Source: Mucilaginibacter gossypii
GTDB lineage: Bacteria > Bacteroidota > Bacteroidia > Sphingobacteriales > Sphingobacteriaceae
Length of the DNA: 64,000 nt
Direction: 5' to 3'
Assembly (NCBI RefSeq): GCF_900100945.1
Contig: NZ_FNCG01000003.1
Span: 62,001 to 126,000 of the forward strand
Position numbers and translations under genes: made by a program. This document shows positions 8,309 through 17,546 of the stretch, in pieces. Position 1 is the stretch's first letter, and every line of letters starts with the position of its first letter. The notes under the pieces were generated by a model, which was given only the letters and a program-made list of their open reading frames with translations, was not told the DNA's origin and did not search any database.

Positions 8309-9037
8309 ATGAAGGTTGAATTGTTTATACCGTGTTTCATAGATCAGTTGTTTCCGGCAACTGCTTTTAATACTGTAAAATTGTTGGAGAAAGCAGGCTG
8401 CAAGGTTAGTTATAACCCGGCACAAACCTGCTGCGGTCAGCCGGCTTTTAATGCTGGTTTTTGGGATGATGCCAAAGAGGTGGGAAGCAAGTTTTTAAGC
8501 GATTTTTCGGAAGACAGTGTTATTGTTTCGCCTTCGGCCTCATGCACCGGAATGGTGAAGAATTACTATAACGATCTGTTTACCAATACGGCTGTTCACA
8601 ATAAATGCAGGGCTGTTCAAGGGAATATCTACGAGCTATCAGACTTTTTGGTGAATATCCTGGAGTTTGATTATTTCGGCGCCGAACTTGATGGCAAGGC
8701 CGTTTATCATGATAGCTGTGCCGGTCTGCGCGAGTGCAAAATAAAGGATGAGCCGCGCCAACTGCTCTCTAAAGTACTCGGCCTCGAATTGTTAGACCTC
8801 AAGGATGGCGAGACCTGCTGCGGTTTCGGCGGTACATTTGCCGTTAAGTTTGATGGCATTTCAACCGCCATGGCGCAGCAAAAAGTAAATAACGCCCTTG
8901 ATGCCGGTGCCGAGTACATTATCTCAACAGATACTTCATGCTTAATGCATATGCAGGGGTATATTGATAAAAATAATTTACCTATTCAAACCCTGCACAT
9001 TGCCGATGTTTTGGCTTTGGGCTGGGGGAATGTGTAG
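8309..9037 (+). CDS. lutA: (Fe-S)-binding protein, LutA/YkgE family
   Basis: A 242-residue protein made of two cysteine-rich CCG-type domains. The first has CF near residue 9 and QTCCGQPAFNAG; the second has HDSCAGLRE and GETCCGFGGTFAVKF, each expected to bind an iron-sulfur cluster. LutA is one of three proteins (LutABC) needed for L-lactate oxidation in Bacillus; the lutB and lutC partners are not in this window. ATG 8309 is preferred to GTG 8303, two codons earlier. It follows the UMF1 transporter closely. Confidence 0.9.
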   Translation: MKVELFIPCFIDQLFPATAFNTVKLLEKAGCKVSYNPAQTCCGQPAFNAGFWDDAKEVGSKFLSDFSEDSVIVSPSASCTGMVKNYYNDLFTNTAVHNKCRAVQGNIYELSDFLVNILEFDYFGAELDGKAVYHDSCAGLRECKIKDEPRQLLSKVLGLELLDLKDGETCCGFGGTFAVKFDGISTAMAQQKVNNALDAGAEYIISTDTSCLMHMQGYIDKNNLPIQTLHIADVLALGWGNV

Positions 9038-9110
9038 TTAGGTTTTTTATCAATCGTATTTAGACATCGTTTAAAATTGACGAATATCGTTTACAGATAG
9101 ATAATGCTTC

Positions 9111-9239
9111 ATTGCCGTTGGTTTTAACCAACGGGATAATGAGTAGCGATAAGAGGGCTTCAGCCCAAATCCGCTAATACAATTGGGCTAAAGCCAAGAC
9201 TTCTTAGCTTTTTTACCGTCGGTTAAAACCAACGGCAAT
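9111..9239. repeat. Nested palindromic intergenic element (REP/MITE-like)
   Basis: Outer 24-bp arms at 9111-9134 and 9216-9239 are inverted copies with one mismatch; each arm is itself nearly palindromic around GGTTTTAACC. An inner pair, GGCTTCAGCCC and GGGCTAAAGCC (about 9156-9166 and 9184-9194), is also symmetric. There is no open reading frame. It resembles palindromic repeats dispersed between genes in Sphingobacteria; copy number cannot be judged from one window. Confidence 0.8.
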
Positions 9240-9274
9240 AAATATTTTTTGATAGTGTCCCAAAAGATACTATT

Positions 9275-9883
9275 TTACTTCTGCTCAATATCTAGGATAG
9301 ATCCTTCTCTCGCCATCTCTACAAGAAATGGTTTGGCAATACCTTGCTGGGCGTTATCATAGGCGGTATCACCCTTTGCCGCGATATCATCAAGGCCCTC
9401 TTCACGGTCCGATTCATATTTGTTTAAGGCCAGGTAAACAGAATCGCCGGAAACCTTATTTACCCTGTAAAGGGTATAGTGTTCGTTTTTAAGTTTGATA
9501 TGAAATATATCGTTCTTTTGTGGCGATAAAACCCATTGGTTTACTTTTTTTGCTTTCTGCTTTTCGCTGATATAAAAAAATATCGAACCGATAACGATAA
9601 GGAAACAGCCTGCAAATGTCCACACAGGTATTGTAGTTTGAGATTTTATATTATCATAGCTTAATTTAAGCGAGGCGGACATTTCCTTAAGCTTCAAAAC
9701 CTGCCTGCAATTTAGGCATTGGGATACGCCTGTTTTACCTATCGGGAAAAACGGGATCCAGAAAATATGTGCCCAGCGTTGAAATACATTCATTTGTATA
9801 CTGTTGCCGGTATTGCAGTTTGGGCAGGTGTCGCTTGTTATTTCAGCTTTTAATAGTTTCGCTTTGATGCCGTATATGATCAT
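9275..9883 (-). CDS. Zinc-ribbon membrane protein of unknown function
   Basis: A 202-residue protein. Residues about 20-60 form a zinc ribbon with CPNC and CLNC pairs, one membrane helix follows at about 86-106 (TIPVWTFAGCFLIVIGSIFF), and the remaining 95 residues form a polar C-terminal domain. The motif WAHIFWIPFFPIGK between the cysteine pairs recurs in zinc-ribbon membrane proteins of Bacteroidota. The start is at 9883 (MIIYGIK). Topology suggests the ribbon in the cytoplasm and the C-terminal domain in the periplasm. Function unknown; it is a lone minus-strand gene next to the palindromic repeat. Confidence 0.7.
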   Translation of the reverse strand: MIIYGIKAKLLKAEITSDTCPNCNTGNSIQMNVFQRWAHIFWIPFFPIGKTGVSQCLNCRQVLKLKEMSASLKLSYDNIKSQTTIPVWTFAGCFLIVIGSIFFYISEKQKAKKVNQWVLSPQKNDIFHIKLKNEHYTLYRVNKVSGDSVYLALNKYESDREEGLDDIAAKGDTAYDNAQQGIAKPFLVEMAREGSILDIEQK

Positions 9884-10369
9884 GGTATGGGTGGTTTAGG
9901 GTTTACGTTTATCCGCACTGAAAATAGGCAAATTACCAGGATTATGAAAATACCGAGCTTATAAAGAGGCTCTTGTTTATAGAAAAACTAAAGCAACGAT
10001 GGTGGCACTGTTTTGTTAGTGGGTATTGGCAAGACGCTATGCAGGTTCAAAAAAACTCAAAAAAACGCTAAAAAAGGCCGAAAATAGAAGTACGTTCTTA
10101 AGCGATGAGATTATATTCCTTAAAGTTTTAGTAGTTGATAATCAAATATTTATTGGTGTTTCAGGTAAAATATTAAAGCTTTGATTATCAATATGTTTTA
10201 TAAAAATCATGTTTTGCGTTTCACTCTCAAAAAATGGAACATTTTAAAAACGCGGCGAAAGCCAAACCAATTTTATTTGGGGAATGGCGATTTTGGGACA
10301 CCCATAATTTTACAATTACTTTTTACCTTGAAGTGAAATTGCTGAAATAGGCATTTCTTTAAAAAACAT
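9884..10369. other. Intergenic region of about 490 bp without recognised gene
   Basis: AT-rich with several A and T runs. No plausible open reading frame, tRNA or strong hairpin was found. It holds the promoters of the divergent flanking genes. Confidence 0.5.
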
Positions 10370-10377
10370 TATCTTTG
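10370..10377 (+). promoter_or_regulatory. -7 box of mtaB
   Basis: TATCTTTG is a full match to the Bacteroidota -7 consensus TAnnTTTG. It lies nine bases before the ATG at 10387, implying a very short or absent leader. It overlaps an in-frame TTG at 10375, which therefore should not be the start. Confidence 0.5.
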
Positions 10378-10386
10378 CCGATTAAA

Positions 10387-11706
10387 ATGAACAAGAAAGT
10401 CGCTTTTTACACTTTAGGCTGCAAGCTGAATTATTCAGAGACCTCATCCATTGGTCGGCTATTTAACCAGGCCGGTTATGATACGGTAAATTTTACCGAA
10501 ACACCGGATGTTTTTGTGATCAATACCTGCTCGGTAACTGACAATGCCGATAAAAAGTGTAAGAAGATTGTTAAAGAGGCGCTTAAAATTTCACCTAATG
10601 CCTACGTAACCATAGTAGGATGCTACGCGCAGCTAAAACCGCAGGAAATTGCCGAAATCCCCGGCGTAGATATGGTACTTGGCGCTGCCGAAAAATTTCA
10701 GATTGTTGACCACATTACCGACCTAACTAAAAGACCCAAGGCATTGGTGCTTAATCAGCCCGTGTCTGAAGCTAATGAGTTTGTACCCGCATATTCTTTT
10801 GGCGACCGTACCCGCACTTTTCTGAAAGTGCAGGATGGCTGCGATTACTCCTGTACGTTTTGTACCATTCCACTGGCCCGCGGCGCAAGCAGGAGTGATA
10901 CCATTGAAAATGTTGTAGCGCAGGCAAAGCAAATAGCTGAGTCGGGCGTAAAAGAAATTGTGCTTACCGGTGTAAACCTTGGCGATTTCGGGATCCGGAA
11001 CGGTAAACGCGAAGACAAGTTTTTTGATTTGGTTAAGGCCCTTGATGAGGTAGAAGGTATCGACCGTTTCAGGATCTCATCTATAGAACCTAACCTGCTT
11101 ACCGACGAGATCATCGCTTTTGTGGCTGCTTCAAAACGTTTCGTACCGCATTTTCATATCCCGCTGCAATCAGGTTCGGATAAGATTTTGGGGTTGATGC
11201 GCCGCCGGTACAAGCGCGACCTCTATGTTAACCGTGTTGCCAAAATAAAAGAGCTGATGCCCGATTGCTGCATTGGCGTGGATGTTATTGTTGGTTTCCC
11301 CGGCGAAACAAGGGAGGATTTTATCGATACCTATAACTTCCTCAACGAACTTAATATATCGTACCTGCACGTATTTACTTATTCGGAAAGGGAAAATACT
11401 TTGGCCGCTCAGATGACGGGCGCGGTACCCGGCTCGGCACGTGGCGAGAGGAGTAAAATGCTACATATCCTGTCGGATAAAAAGCGCCGTGCTTTTTATG
11501 AAAGCCAACTCGGTAAAAACCAGGAAGTTTTGTTTGAGGGTGATATCAAAGATAGCTTTATGCACGGTTTTACCCGTAACTATGTGAAAGTACGTACCAA
11601 GTATGATCCTGTACTGGTTAACGAATTGAAAACGGTAAATCTAACAAATATTTCACCTGATGGTGATGTTGAAATAACAGAAGGCGAAGAAATATTTGTG
11701 CATTAA
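10387..11706 (+). CDS. mtaB: tRNA (N6-threonylcarbamoyladenosine(37)-C2)-methylthiotransferase MtaB
   Basis: A 439-residue radical-SAM methylthiotransferase that would convert t6A37 to ms2t6A in ANN-decoding tRNAs. The N-terminal UPF0004 domain has the three cluster cysteines (TLGCKLN, NTCSVT, VGCYAQ). The radical-SAM core has CDYSCTFC (C152, C156, C159). A C-terminal TRAM-type region follows. Within the family, the TLGCKLNYSET start and the overall length favour MtaB over MiaB or RimO. It is the first gene of a run with lgt, 28 bases downstream. Confidence 0.95.
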   Translation: MNKKVAFYTLGCKLNYSETSSIGRLFNQAGYDTVNFTETPDVFVINTCSVTDNADKKCKKIVKEALKISPNAYVTIVGCYAQLKPQEIAEIPGVDMVLGAAEKFQIVDHITDLTKRPKALVLNQPVSEANEFVPAYSFGDRTRTFLKVQDGCDYSCTFCTIPLARGASRSDTIENVVAQAKQIAESGVKEIVLTGVNLGDFGIRNGKREDKFFDLVKALDEVEGIDRFRISSIEPNLLTDEIIAFVAASKRFVPHFHIPLQSGSDKILGLMRRRYKRDLYVNRVAKIKELMPDCCIGVDVIVGFPGETREDFIDTYNFLNELNISYLHVFTYSERENTLAAQMTGAVPGSARGERSKMLHILSDKKRRAFYESQLGKNQEVLFEGDIKDSFMHGFTRNYVKVRTKYDPVLVNELKTVNLTNISPDGDVEITEGEEIFVH

Positions 11707-11734
11707 ATTCTATATTCGCCTTAAAATATAACCT

Positions 11735-12904
11735 ATGTTTCCAACGCTTACATCGTTACTGAAATACCTTTTTGGTTTTAATCTTCCTTTGCCTATACAA
11801 ACCTTCGGCTTTTTTGTGGCGATAGCTTTTGTTGGCGCTTACTGGGCATTTGGCCAGGAGTTTAAACGTAAAGAAGCGTTGGGCGTAATCCATACTTTTA
11901 AAAAACGGGTTACCATTGGGTTGCCGGCTTCAAATGCCGAGCTTGCGGGAAATGGTGTTTTTGGCTTCATATTAGGCTATAAAATTGTGGACAGTATTCT
12001 CAATTACCAGGCTCTCATTGATAGTCCGCAGGATTTTCTGATATCCTTAAGAGGCAACTGGATAGGCGGTATACTCGGTGCAGCAGCGTTTGCTTACTGG
12101 GCTTGGTATGAAGCACAAAAACAAAAGCTCGACAAGGCGATAACTAAAGATGTTGATGTGCACCCCAATGAATTGATGGGCAGTATATTATTGTGGGCAG
12201 CAGTGTTTGGCTTTGCGGGCGCTAAGCTGTTCAACGCATTAGAAAACTGGGGCGACTTTATGAAAGACCCGGTTGGCATGCTTATAGGTTTTAGCGGGTT
12301 AACATTTTATGGTGGTTTGATCTGTGGTGGTGCAGCTGTATTGTATGTTGCTAACAAAAATGGTATTAAACCTTTGAATATGCTTGATATTGGTGGCCCT
12401 GGTGTGATGTTGGCTTACGCGTTGGGCCGCATTGGCTGCCAAATGAGCGGCGACGGCGATTGGGGTATAGTTAACCTGGCACCTAAACCACACTGGTTAA
12501 GCTGGGCTCCCAATTGGATGTGGAGCTTTAAGTTTCCGCACAACGTAAATGACGAAGGTGTGCAGATGGTTGACTGCGTAGGGAAATTTTGCCATGAGTT
12601 ACCGTACCCGGTTTATCCAACCTCGTTTTATGAGTCTGTAATTTGTTTATTACTGTTCTTTGTTTTATGGAAAATAAGGCACAATTTTAAAGCTCCCGGC
12701 GTTTTGTTTGGTGTATATATGATATTAGCCGGCGTTGAGCGTTTCATTATCGAACTCATCAGGGTTAATACCAAATATGTTGTTGCAGGTGTTTCATTCA
12801 CCCAGGCCGAGATGATTTCGGTGATTATGATTTTAGGTGGTATTACACTTATTGTAACAGGATTAAACAAAGAAAAGAAAGCACCGGGCACAACAAATGG
12901 CTGA
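11735..12904 (+). CDS. lgt: Prolipoprotein diacylglyceryl transferase
   Basis: A 389-residue inner-membrane enzyme that moves diacylglycerol from phosphatidylglycerol onto the lipobox cysteine of prolipoproteins, the first step of lipoprotein maturation. Family signatures are [15 protein letters not shown] (the region of the catalytic arginine) and YPTSFYESV, plus [13 protein letters not shown] near the end; seven membrane helices are expected. It is about 100 residues longer than the E. coli enzyme because of extra loops. Its last eight bases overlap the next gene, so translation is probably coupled. Confidence 0.94.
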   Translation: MFPTLTSLLKYLFGFNLPLPIQTFGFFVAIAFVGAYWAFGQEFKRKEALGVIHTFKKRVTIGLPASNAELAGNGVFGFILGYKIVDSILNYQALIDSPQDFLISLRGNWIGGILGAAAFAYWAWYEAQKQKLDKAITKDVDVHPNELMGSILLWAAVFGFAGAKLFNALENWGDFMKDPVGMLIGFSGLTFYGGLICGGAAVLYVANKNGIKPLNMLDIGGPGVMLAYALGRIGCQMSGDGDWGIVNLAPKPHWLSWAPNWMWSFKFPHNVNDEGVQMVDCVGKFCHELPYPVYPTSFYESVICLLLFFVLWKIRHNFKAPGVLFGVYMILAGVERFIIELIRVNTKYVVAGVSFTQAEMISVIMILGGITLIVTGLNKEKKAPGTTNG

Positions 12905-13385
12905 TAACAAATCAAAAGGCAAATTAATTAATAACCAGGTATTCAGATTTGTACTTTCGGCCGGGGCTGGTTTTTTGGTAGATGTTTCAGCATTTTATCT
13001 TTTTTACCATAACCTGCTCACTCAACATACTTATCATATTTTCGGGCTTACAGTTCGTAACTATACGGTTTCGTTGGCATTATCATTTTTTATGGGGGTA
13101 TTGGTTAATTTTTTAATCACCCGCTATATGGTATTCAACGAATCAAAATCGGCACCGCGCAAGCAGTTTTTCCGTTTTGTGACAGTAGCTATCATCGGTT
13201 TCTTTGCCAATCTATCGGTTGTAAAAATACTCATCCAGGCTTGCAGCTTTAACCCAACAGTAGCGCGGATTTCAGCAGCGCTGAGCTTGTTCTTCGCGAG
13301 CTTTTTTATCCATAAAGTTTTTTCATTTAGCCTATCATTAAAACGTAACCATGCAAACAGCGAACATCATACACCAGGTAATTGA
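12897..13385 (+). CDS. GtrA-like family membrane protein
   Basis: A 162-residue protein with four membrane helices of the GtrA family, whose members are thought to flip undecaprenyl-phosphate-linked sugars or to assist glycan assembly. Typical features are the opening [20 protein letters not shown] and [13 protein letters not shown] between helices two and three. The ATG lies inside the end of lgt (ATGGCTGA overlap), and its 3' end overlaps suhB by 35 bases, so the three genes form one tightly packed operon. Confidence 0.87.
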   Translation: MADNKSKGKLINNQVFRFVLSAGAGFLVDVSAFYLFYHNLLTQHTYHIFGLTVRNYTVSLALSFFMGVLVNFLITRYMVFNESKSAPRKQFFRFVTVAIIGFFANLSVVKILIQACSFNPTVARISAALSLFFASFFIHKVFSFSLSLKRNHANSEHHTPGN

Positions 13386-14142
13386 AGTTTCAAAACAGGC
13401 AGGTGACTTCATCAGGCAGGAGCGTAAAGCATTTGACCCGGATAGGATAGAATATAAAGGCCTTAACGATATGGTTTCCTACGTTGATAAAACCGCCGAA
13501 GAAGCTATTGTAAAGGGCCTGAGCAAAATTTTGCCTGAAGCCGGTTTCATTACCGAAGAAAAAACAACCACTAAAATAGGCGAACGCTACAACTGGATCA
13601 TCGATCCGCTGGATGGTACTACCAATTTTATTCATGGTTTACCCGCTTTTTCAGTAAGTATTGCTTTGAAAGAATACGATGAACTGATAGCCGGTGTGAT
13701 ATATGAAATAAACCTTGACGAATGCTTTTACGCCTGGAAAGATGCTCCCGCATACCTGAACGGTAAAGAGATCAGCGTAAGCAATAACAGCACAGTCGGT
13801 ACCAGCTTACTGGCAACAGGGTTCCCATATTACGATTTTACCAAGCAGGCAGCCTATATCGAATTATTTACCGAACTGATGCGCAGCAGTCATGGCTTGC
13901 GTCGTTTAGGTTCTGCAGCCGTTGACTTGGCTTACACCGCTTGTGGTCGTTTTGATGCTTTTTACGAGTATAACCTTAATGCCTGGGATGTTGCCGCCGG
14001 TATTGTAATTGTAAAACAAGCCGGGGGCGAAGTAGTGAACTTTAAAGGCGGCTCGGAAGTGCTGGATACCCGTGAATTATTGGCTACCAATGGGAAGATC
14101 ACGGGGGAGATGCTGGAGGCGATACAGAAGTATTTCAGGTAA
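13351..14142 (+). CDS. suhB: Inositol monophosphatase family protein, SuhB-like
   Basis: A 263-residue Mg-dependent phosphatase of the inositol monophosphatase family. Metal-binding motifs are in place: EE near residue 69, DPLDGTTNF starting at D85, and WDVAAG at 212-217. The substrate may be inositol phosphate or another sugar phosphate; in E. coli SuhB also acts in rRNA transcription. It is the last gene of the lgt-gtrA-suhB overlapping set, and convergent with the next gene, whose stop is only 13 bases away. Confidence 0.92.
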   Translation: MQTANIIHQVIEVSKQAGDFIRQERKAFDPDRIEYKGLNDMVSYVDKTAEEAIVKGLSKILPEAGFITEEKTTTKIGERYNWIIDPLDGTTNFIHGLPAFSVSIALKEYDELIAGVIYEINLDECFYAWKDAPAYLNGKEISVSNNSTVGTSLLATGFPYYDFTKQAAYIELFTELMRSSHGLRRLGSAAVDLAYTACGRFDAFYEYNLNAWDVAAGIVIVKQAGGEVVNFKGGSEVLDTRELLATNGKITGEMLEAIQKYFR

Positions 14143-14155
14143 TACTTTTACACCT

Positions 14156-15085
14156 TTATTCCTTAGCATATCCCAAAAGCAATCCTTTATAAAGTTGCAA
14201 TTGCCTCTTAAGCGCATCTTGCTGATCTTTTGGTAATATTATTTGATCGTGGCCTTTGTTACCGTTAAAACGAACAATGACCTTATCTGCTGTTACAAGT
14301 TTTAATAATATTAAGATTTTGTCGTCGTAAATCGTCTCCTCGCTGTATTCGTTTATCCAATGCTGTAAAGAGTCTGTTGCAAAATCGGGTTTGTACCGGA
14401 GACGTTTACCATTTATAACAAATGTCAAACTTTGTAATCCTAAAGGTTTTTTATTTATATGTTGACAACCAAAATAAATGTTGCAGCCTGTTATGTCATA
14501 ACAATTTATATAGGCGTATAAACCGGTGACTGGCTTACCGACTATTGAATTTTTATCTCTGAAATACGTTGCCTGAACCGCAGACTCTCTTGTGATATTG
14601 CTTGAATCTTTAATTAACTTTTTAAAGAGTTTCTTATCCACATTGATTGCGGCTAATTTTTTGAGACTCGCTTGCGCTGTTTCTGACAGTTCAACAGGCT
14701 GGGGTTGTGTGTTTAACATTGAGGTGTCAATAGCTATGCTACCACTATAAGTAGTCTTCTGCTCCGATCCAATGATTTTAGCTATGACTATTACCACCAT
14801 GATGGCGACCGAAGCTATCAGAGCGATACTACATCCAAGATTTGTATTTTGCTTATCGGTAGGAAAATCATCTGACTGGAGTGTTTCATTGGCATCACCA
14901 TTTTCCACGTTTTCCAGTTGGTGTTGTACTCCTTCCGTTGTAACTTCTGTAGACGATATTGTATGATCTGTCTGCGGTTTTGAGTGATAAATTGTTCCGC
15001 AATAGTCGCATTTAATTGTTTGATTTGCGCTTGCAGTTAATATTGCACCGCAATTCTTACAATTTAGTAATTCATTAACTTCCAT
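14156..15085 (-). CDS. Zinc-ribbon membrane protein of unknown function
   Basis: A 309-residue protein. An N-terminal zinc ribbon has LNCKNCGAIL and IKCDYCGTIYH (two CxxC pairs, residues about 9-29). A linker rich in Thr/Glu/Asp follows, then one membrane helix around residues 87-106 (SIALIASVAIMVVIVIAKII), and a C-terminal domain of about 200 residues with no recognised motif. Topology is similar to the protein at 9275-9883, though the C-terminal parts are not obviously alike. It starts at 15085 (MEVNELLNCKNC). Function unknown. Confidence 0.72.
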   Translation of the reverse strand: MEVNELLNCKNCGAILTASANQTIKCDYCGTIYHSKPQTDHTISSTEVTTEGVQHQLENVENGDANETLQSDDFPTDKQNTNLGCSIALIASVAIMVVIVIAKIIGSEQKTTYSGSIAIDTSMLNTQPQPVELSETAQASLKKLAAINVDKKLFKKLIKDSSNITRESAVQATYFRDKNSIVGKPVTGLYAYINCYDITGCNIYFGCQHINKKPLGLQSLTFVINGKRLRYKPDFATDSLQHWINEYSEETIYDDKILILLKLVTADKVIVRFNGNKGHDQIILPKDQQDALKRQLQLYKGLLLGYAKE

Positions 15086-15250
15086 AGTTTAGAAAGTTGG
15101 AGTAAATAAAGTATCATCAACTGAAATTAGAATGTGGAGGTTTGAAATATCAATCAAATTTGGCATTGTGATAAAGTTTAACGATTGGGTGGCTAAAATA
15201 GAAACTTATAGACAGATAACCTCATTTAATTATAAACAGGATTAGGGGTA

Positions 15251-15287
15251 AAAAATCAAAAGCCTCTCATTTTCATGAAAGGCTTTT
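15251..15287 (-). terminator. Intrinsic terminator after the NifU-like gene
   Basis: On the minus strand AAAAGCCT and AGGCTTTT, plus an inner ATGA/TCAT pair, form a hairpin followed by GATTTTTT. It lies about 40 bases after the stop at 15326. Confidence 0.7.
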
Positions 15288-15325
15288 GGGTAAATGATGG
15301 GGCTCGAACCCCAAAATCTTTATTA

Positions 15326-15877
15326 TTATAATGCTTCAGAAACCACTTCAGTAACTTCCGGTACCATACGTTTAAGCAAGTTTTCGATACCGGCTTTAAG
15401 GGTTACGGTTGATGACGGGCAGCCGCTGCATGAACCGCGAAGTTCAACAGTTACTACGCCTTCGTTAAATGAGCGGTAAGAGATAGCGCCGCCGTCCTGC
15501 TCAACAGCCGGGCGAACGTAATCATGCAGGATCTGCTGAATTTTAACTTCGGTCTCTGTACCTTCAAAATTTCCGGCTTCTGCTTCTTCCTCCAACTGGA
15601 TCTTCAATTCAGATTCGATAGCACCTTTAACAAACTCTTTCATTATCGGTTCAACATCTGCCCATTCGCTGCCTTCAGTTTTGGTAATAGTCACAAAATT
15701 ACTGGCAAAGAAAACGCCATTTACAAACGAAAACTTATATAGTTCTTTTGCAAAAGGTGAATGTTCGGCACTTTCCTTGGTAGGGAAGTCAACACTGCCG
15801 TTAATAAGCAGTTTGTTAACTATGAATTTCATAGTTGCCGGGTTAGGCGTTAATTCGGTATATACGTTGATGTTCAT
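15326..15877 (-). CDS. NifU/Nfu-type iron-sulfur cluster scaffold protein
   Basis: A 183-residue Fe-S carrier. The N-terminal Nfu_N domain begins MNINVYTELTPNPATMKFIV; the C-terminal NifU domain carries RGSCSGCPSS, with the cluster-binding CxxC at about residues 150 and 153. This two-domain form is typical of Nfu proteins that pass Fe-S clusters to target enzymes. An upstream in-frame codon would add ten residues, but the Nfu_N domain starts exactly at this ATG. A terminator follows the gene. Confidence 0.93.
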   Translation of the reverse strand: MNINVYTELTPNPATMKFIVNKLLINGSVDFPTKESAEHSPFAKELYKFSFVNGVFFASNFVTITKTEGSEWADVEPIMKEFVKGAIESELKIQLEEEAEAGNFEGTETEVKIQQILHDYVRPAVEQDGGAISYRSFNEGVVTVELRGSCSGCPSSTVTLKAGIENLLKRMVPEVTEVVSEAL

Positions 15878-15991
15878 CGTTTCGTGTTTTAAAATCTTAA
15901 TTAACAAATTTAGTTACCTTTTTCATTAAAAGCTACCACTTACTTTGTTATGACATGCGGATGATTTTTTTGCACACAGGCAAATATCCAA

Positions 15992-17335
15992 TCAAATGCC
16001 AGTATAATTCAACGGCGTTATCTTTTTAATCTCGTCCTTAATAGCATCACTTACATTTAACGTATCAACAAACTCTGCTATTGTGTTAGCATTGATCTGC
16101 TGATTGGTACGGGTAAGGTCTTTCAGGGCTTCGTAAGGATTAGGATAAGCTTCGCGCCTTAATATGGTTTGAATAGCTTCTGCAACAACCGGCCAGTTAG
16201 CTTCCAAATCGGCATTGATGGCGTCGGTGTTTAATAACAGTTTGTTTAATCCCCTAACGGTTGATTTAATGGCTATCAATGTATGTGCAAAAGGCACACC
16301 GATATTCCTAAATACGGTAGAGTCAGTAAGGTCGCGCTGTAATCTTGATATTGGTAATTTAGCCGCAAGGTGTTCAAATAAAGCATTCGCGATACCCAGG
16401 TTGCCTTCCGAGTTTTCAAAGTCGATAGGGTTAACCTTATGCGGCATGGCCGATGAGCCCACTTCGCCGGCTTTGATTTTTTGCTTGAAATAGTTCATGG
16501 ATATGTAAGTCCACATATCGCGGTCAAGATCGATCAGGATATTGTTTACGCGTTTCAAAGCATCGCATTGAGCCGCAAAATTATCGTAATGCTCAATCTG
16601 GGTAGTAAACTGCGAGCGCTTTAACCCTAAGGTGTTATTTACGAAATTATTGCCGAATGCTTTCCAGTCGATAGCAGGGTAGGCGATATTATGCGCGTTA
16701 AAGTTACCGGTAGCGCCGCCAAACTTAGCTGAGTTTGGAATAGGTTTAAGCAGTTCAAGCTGCGCTTCCAAACGCTCAACAAAAACCAGGATCTCTTTAC
16801 CCAAACGGGTTGGCGAAGCCGGCTGACCATGGGTATGCGCTAACAGAGGAATATTTTCCCAATCGGCAGCGAAGGTTTTCAGGATACTAACCAGATCATT
16901 AATAGCAGGGTAGTAGCTGTTATTTAATGCCAGTTTAAAAGTGTACGGGATGGCAGTGTTATTGATATCCTGTGAGGTAAGGCCAAAGTGAATAAACTCT
17001 TTGTATGGTTCCAGACCTAATTTATCAAACTCCTTTTTAATGAAATATTCAACCGCTTTTACATCGTGATTTGTCGTTTTTTCAATCACTTTGATACTCT
17101 CAGCGTCATCTTCCGAAAAAATCCTGTAAATGTCGCGTAACTTTTCTGATAGATTTTTATCAAATGACTGTAACTGAGGTAGTGGATATTCGGCAAGTGC
17201 TATGAAATATTCTATTTCAACAAATACCCGGTACTTGATAAGGGCATATTCTGAAAAGTATGCGGCAAGTTCGGCGGTGGTGTTTCTATAACGGCCATCA
17301 ATAGGCGAGATCGCTGAAAGTGAAGTAAGCGTCAT
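15992..17335 (-). CDS. purB: Adenylosuccinate lyase
   Basis: A 447-residue cytosolic enzyme of purine synthesis that cleaves SAICAR to AICAR and adenylosuccinate to AMP, both releasing fumarate. The fumarase/aspartase superfamily signature GSSAMPHKVNPIDFEN lies at about residues 292-307 with the catalytic serine, and THGQPASPTRLGKE supplies the histidine region. The N-terminus LSAISPIDGRYR is typical of PurB. It is a single-gene unit, divergent from the TetR-efflux operon. Confidence 0.97.
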   Translation of the reverse strand: MTLTSLSAISPIDGRYRNTTAELAAYFSEYALIKYRVFVEIEYFIALAEYPLPQLQSFDKNLSEKLRDIYRIFSEDDAESIKVIEKTTNHDVKAVEYFIKKEFDKLGLEPYKEFIHFGLTSQDINNTAIPYTFKLALNNSYYPAINDLVSILKTFAADWENIPLLAHTHGQPASPTRLGKEILVFVERLEAQLELLKPIPNSAKFGGATGNFNAHNIAYPAIDWKAFGNNFVNNTLGLKRSQFTTQIEHYDNFAAQCDALKRVNNILIDLDRDMWTYISMNYFKQKIKAGEVGSSAMPHKVNPIDFENSEGNLGIANALFEHLAAKLPISRLQRDLTDSTVFRNIGVPFAHTLIAIKSTVRGLNKLLLNTDAINADLEANWPVVAEAIQTILRREAYPNPYEALKDLTRTNQQINANTIAEFVDTLNVSDAIKDEIKKITPLNYTGI

Positions 17336-17496
17336 ATATTAAAAAGAGAGTGGGTGATAATTTTTTGCAAAGGTAATCATTTTTGAGGTGCCAATAGCAG
17401 ATTAAAAGCTTCGCAATTAAACCACAGAATAATAAGCATTAATTAAATGGATTTTAAAAATGAACAGGTATTTGTAATAAGAAAGTAAAAATGAAT

Positions 17497-17533
17497 GGAA
17501 ACTTTTTATTCAAAAAATGTTTCCTTAGTTTTG
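17497..17533 (+). promoter_or_regulatory. Promoter with inverted repeat, likely TetR operator of the efflux operon
   Basis: GGAAAC (17497-17502) and GTTTCC (17519-17524) form an inverted repeat whose symmetry extends into flanking T and A runs. It is followed at once by TAGTTTTG (17526-17533), a full match to the -7 consensus. A repressor bound here would cover the promoter. The start codon of the TetR gene is 13 bases further on. Confidence 0.5.
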
Positions 17534-17546
17534 ACCCGGAAAGTCA

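Noticed and set aside
15290..15316. ATGGGGCTCGAACCCCAT-like segment resembling a tRNA T-arm near the NifU-like gene
   Set aside because: The T-stem does not pair fully and no acceptor, D or anticodon arms can be built around it. It is more likely a short palindrome or a chance match.
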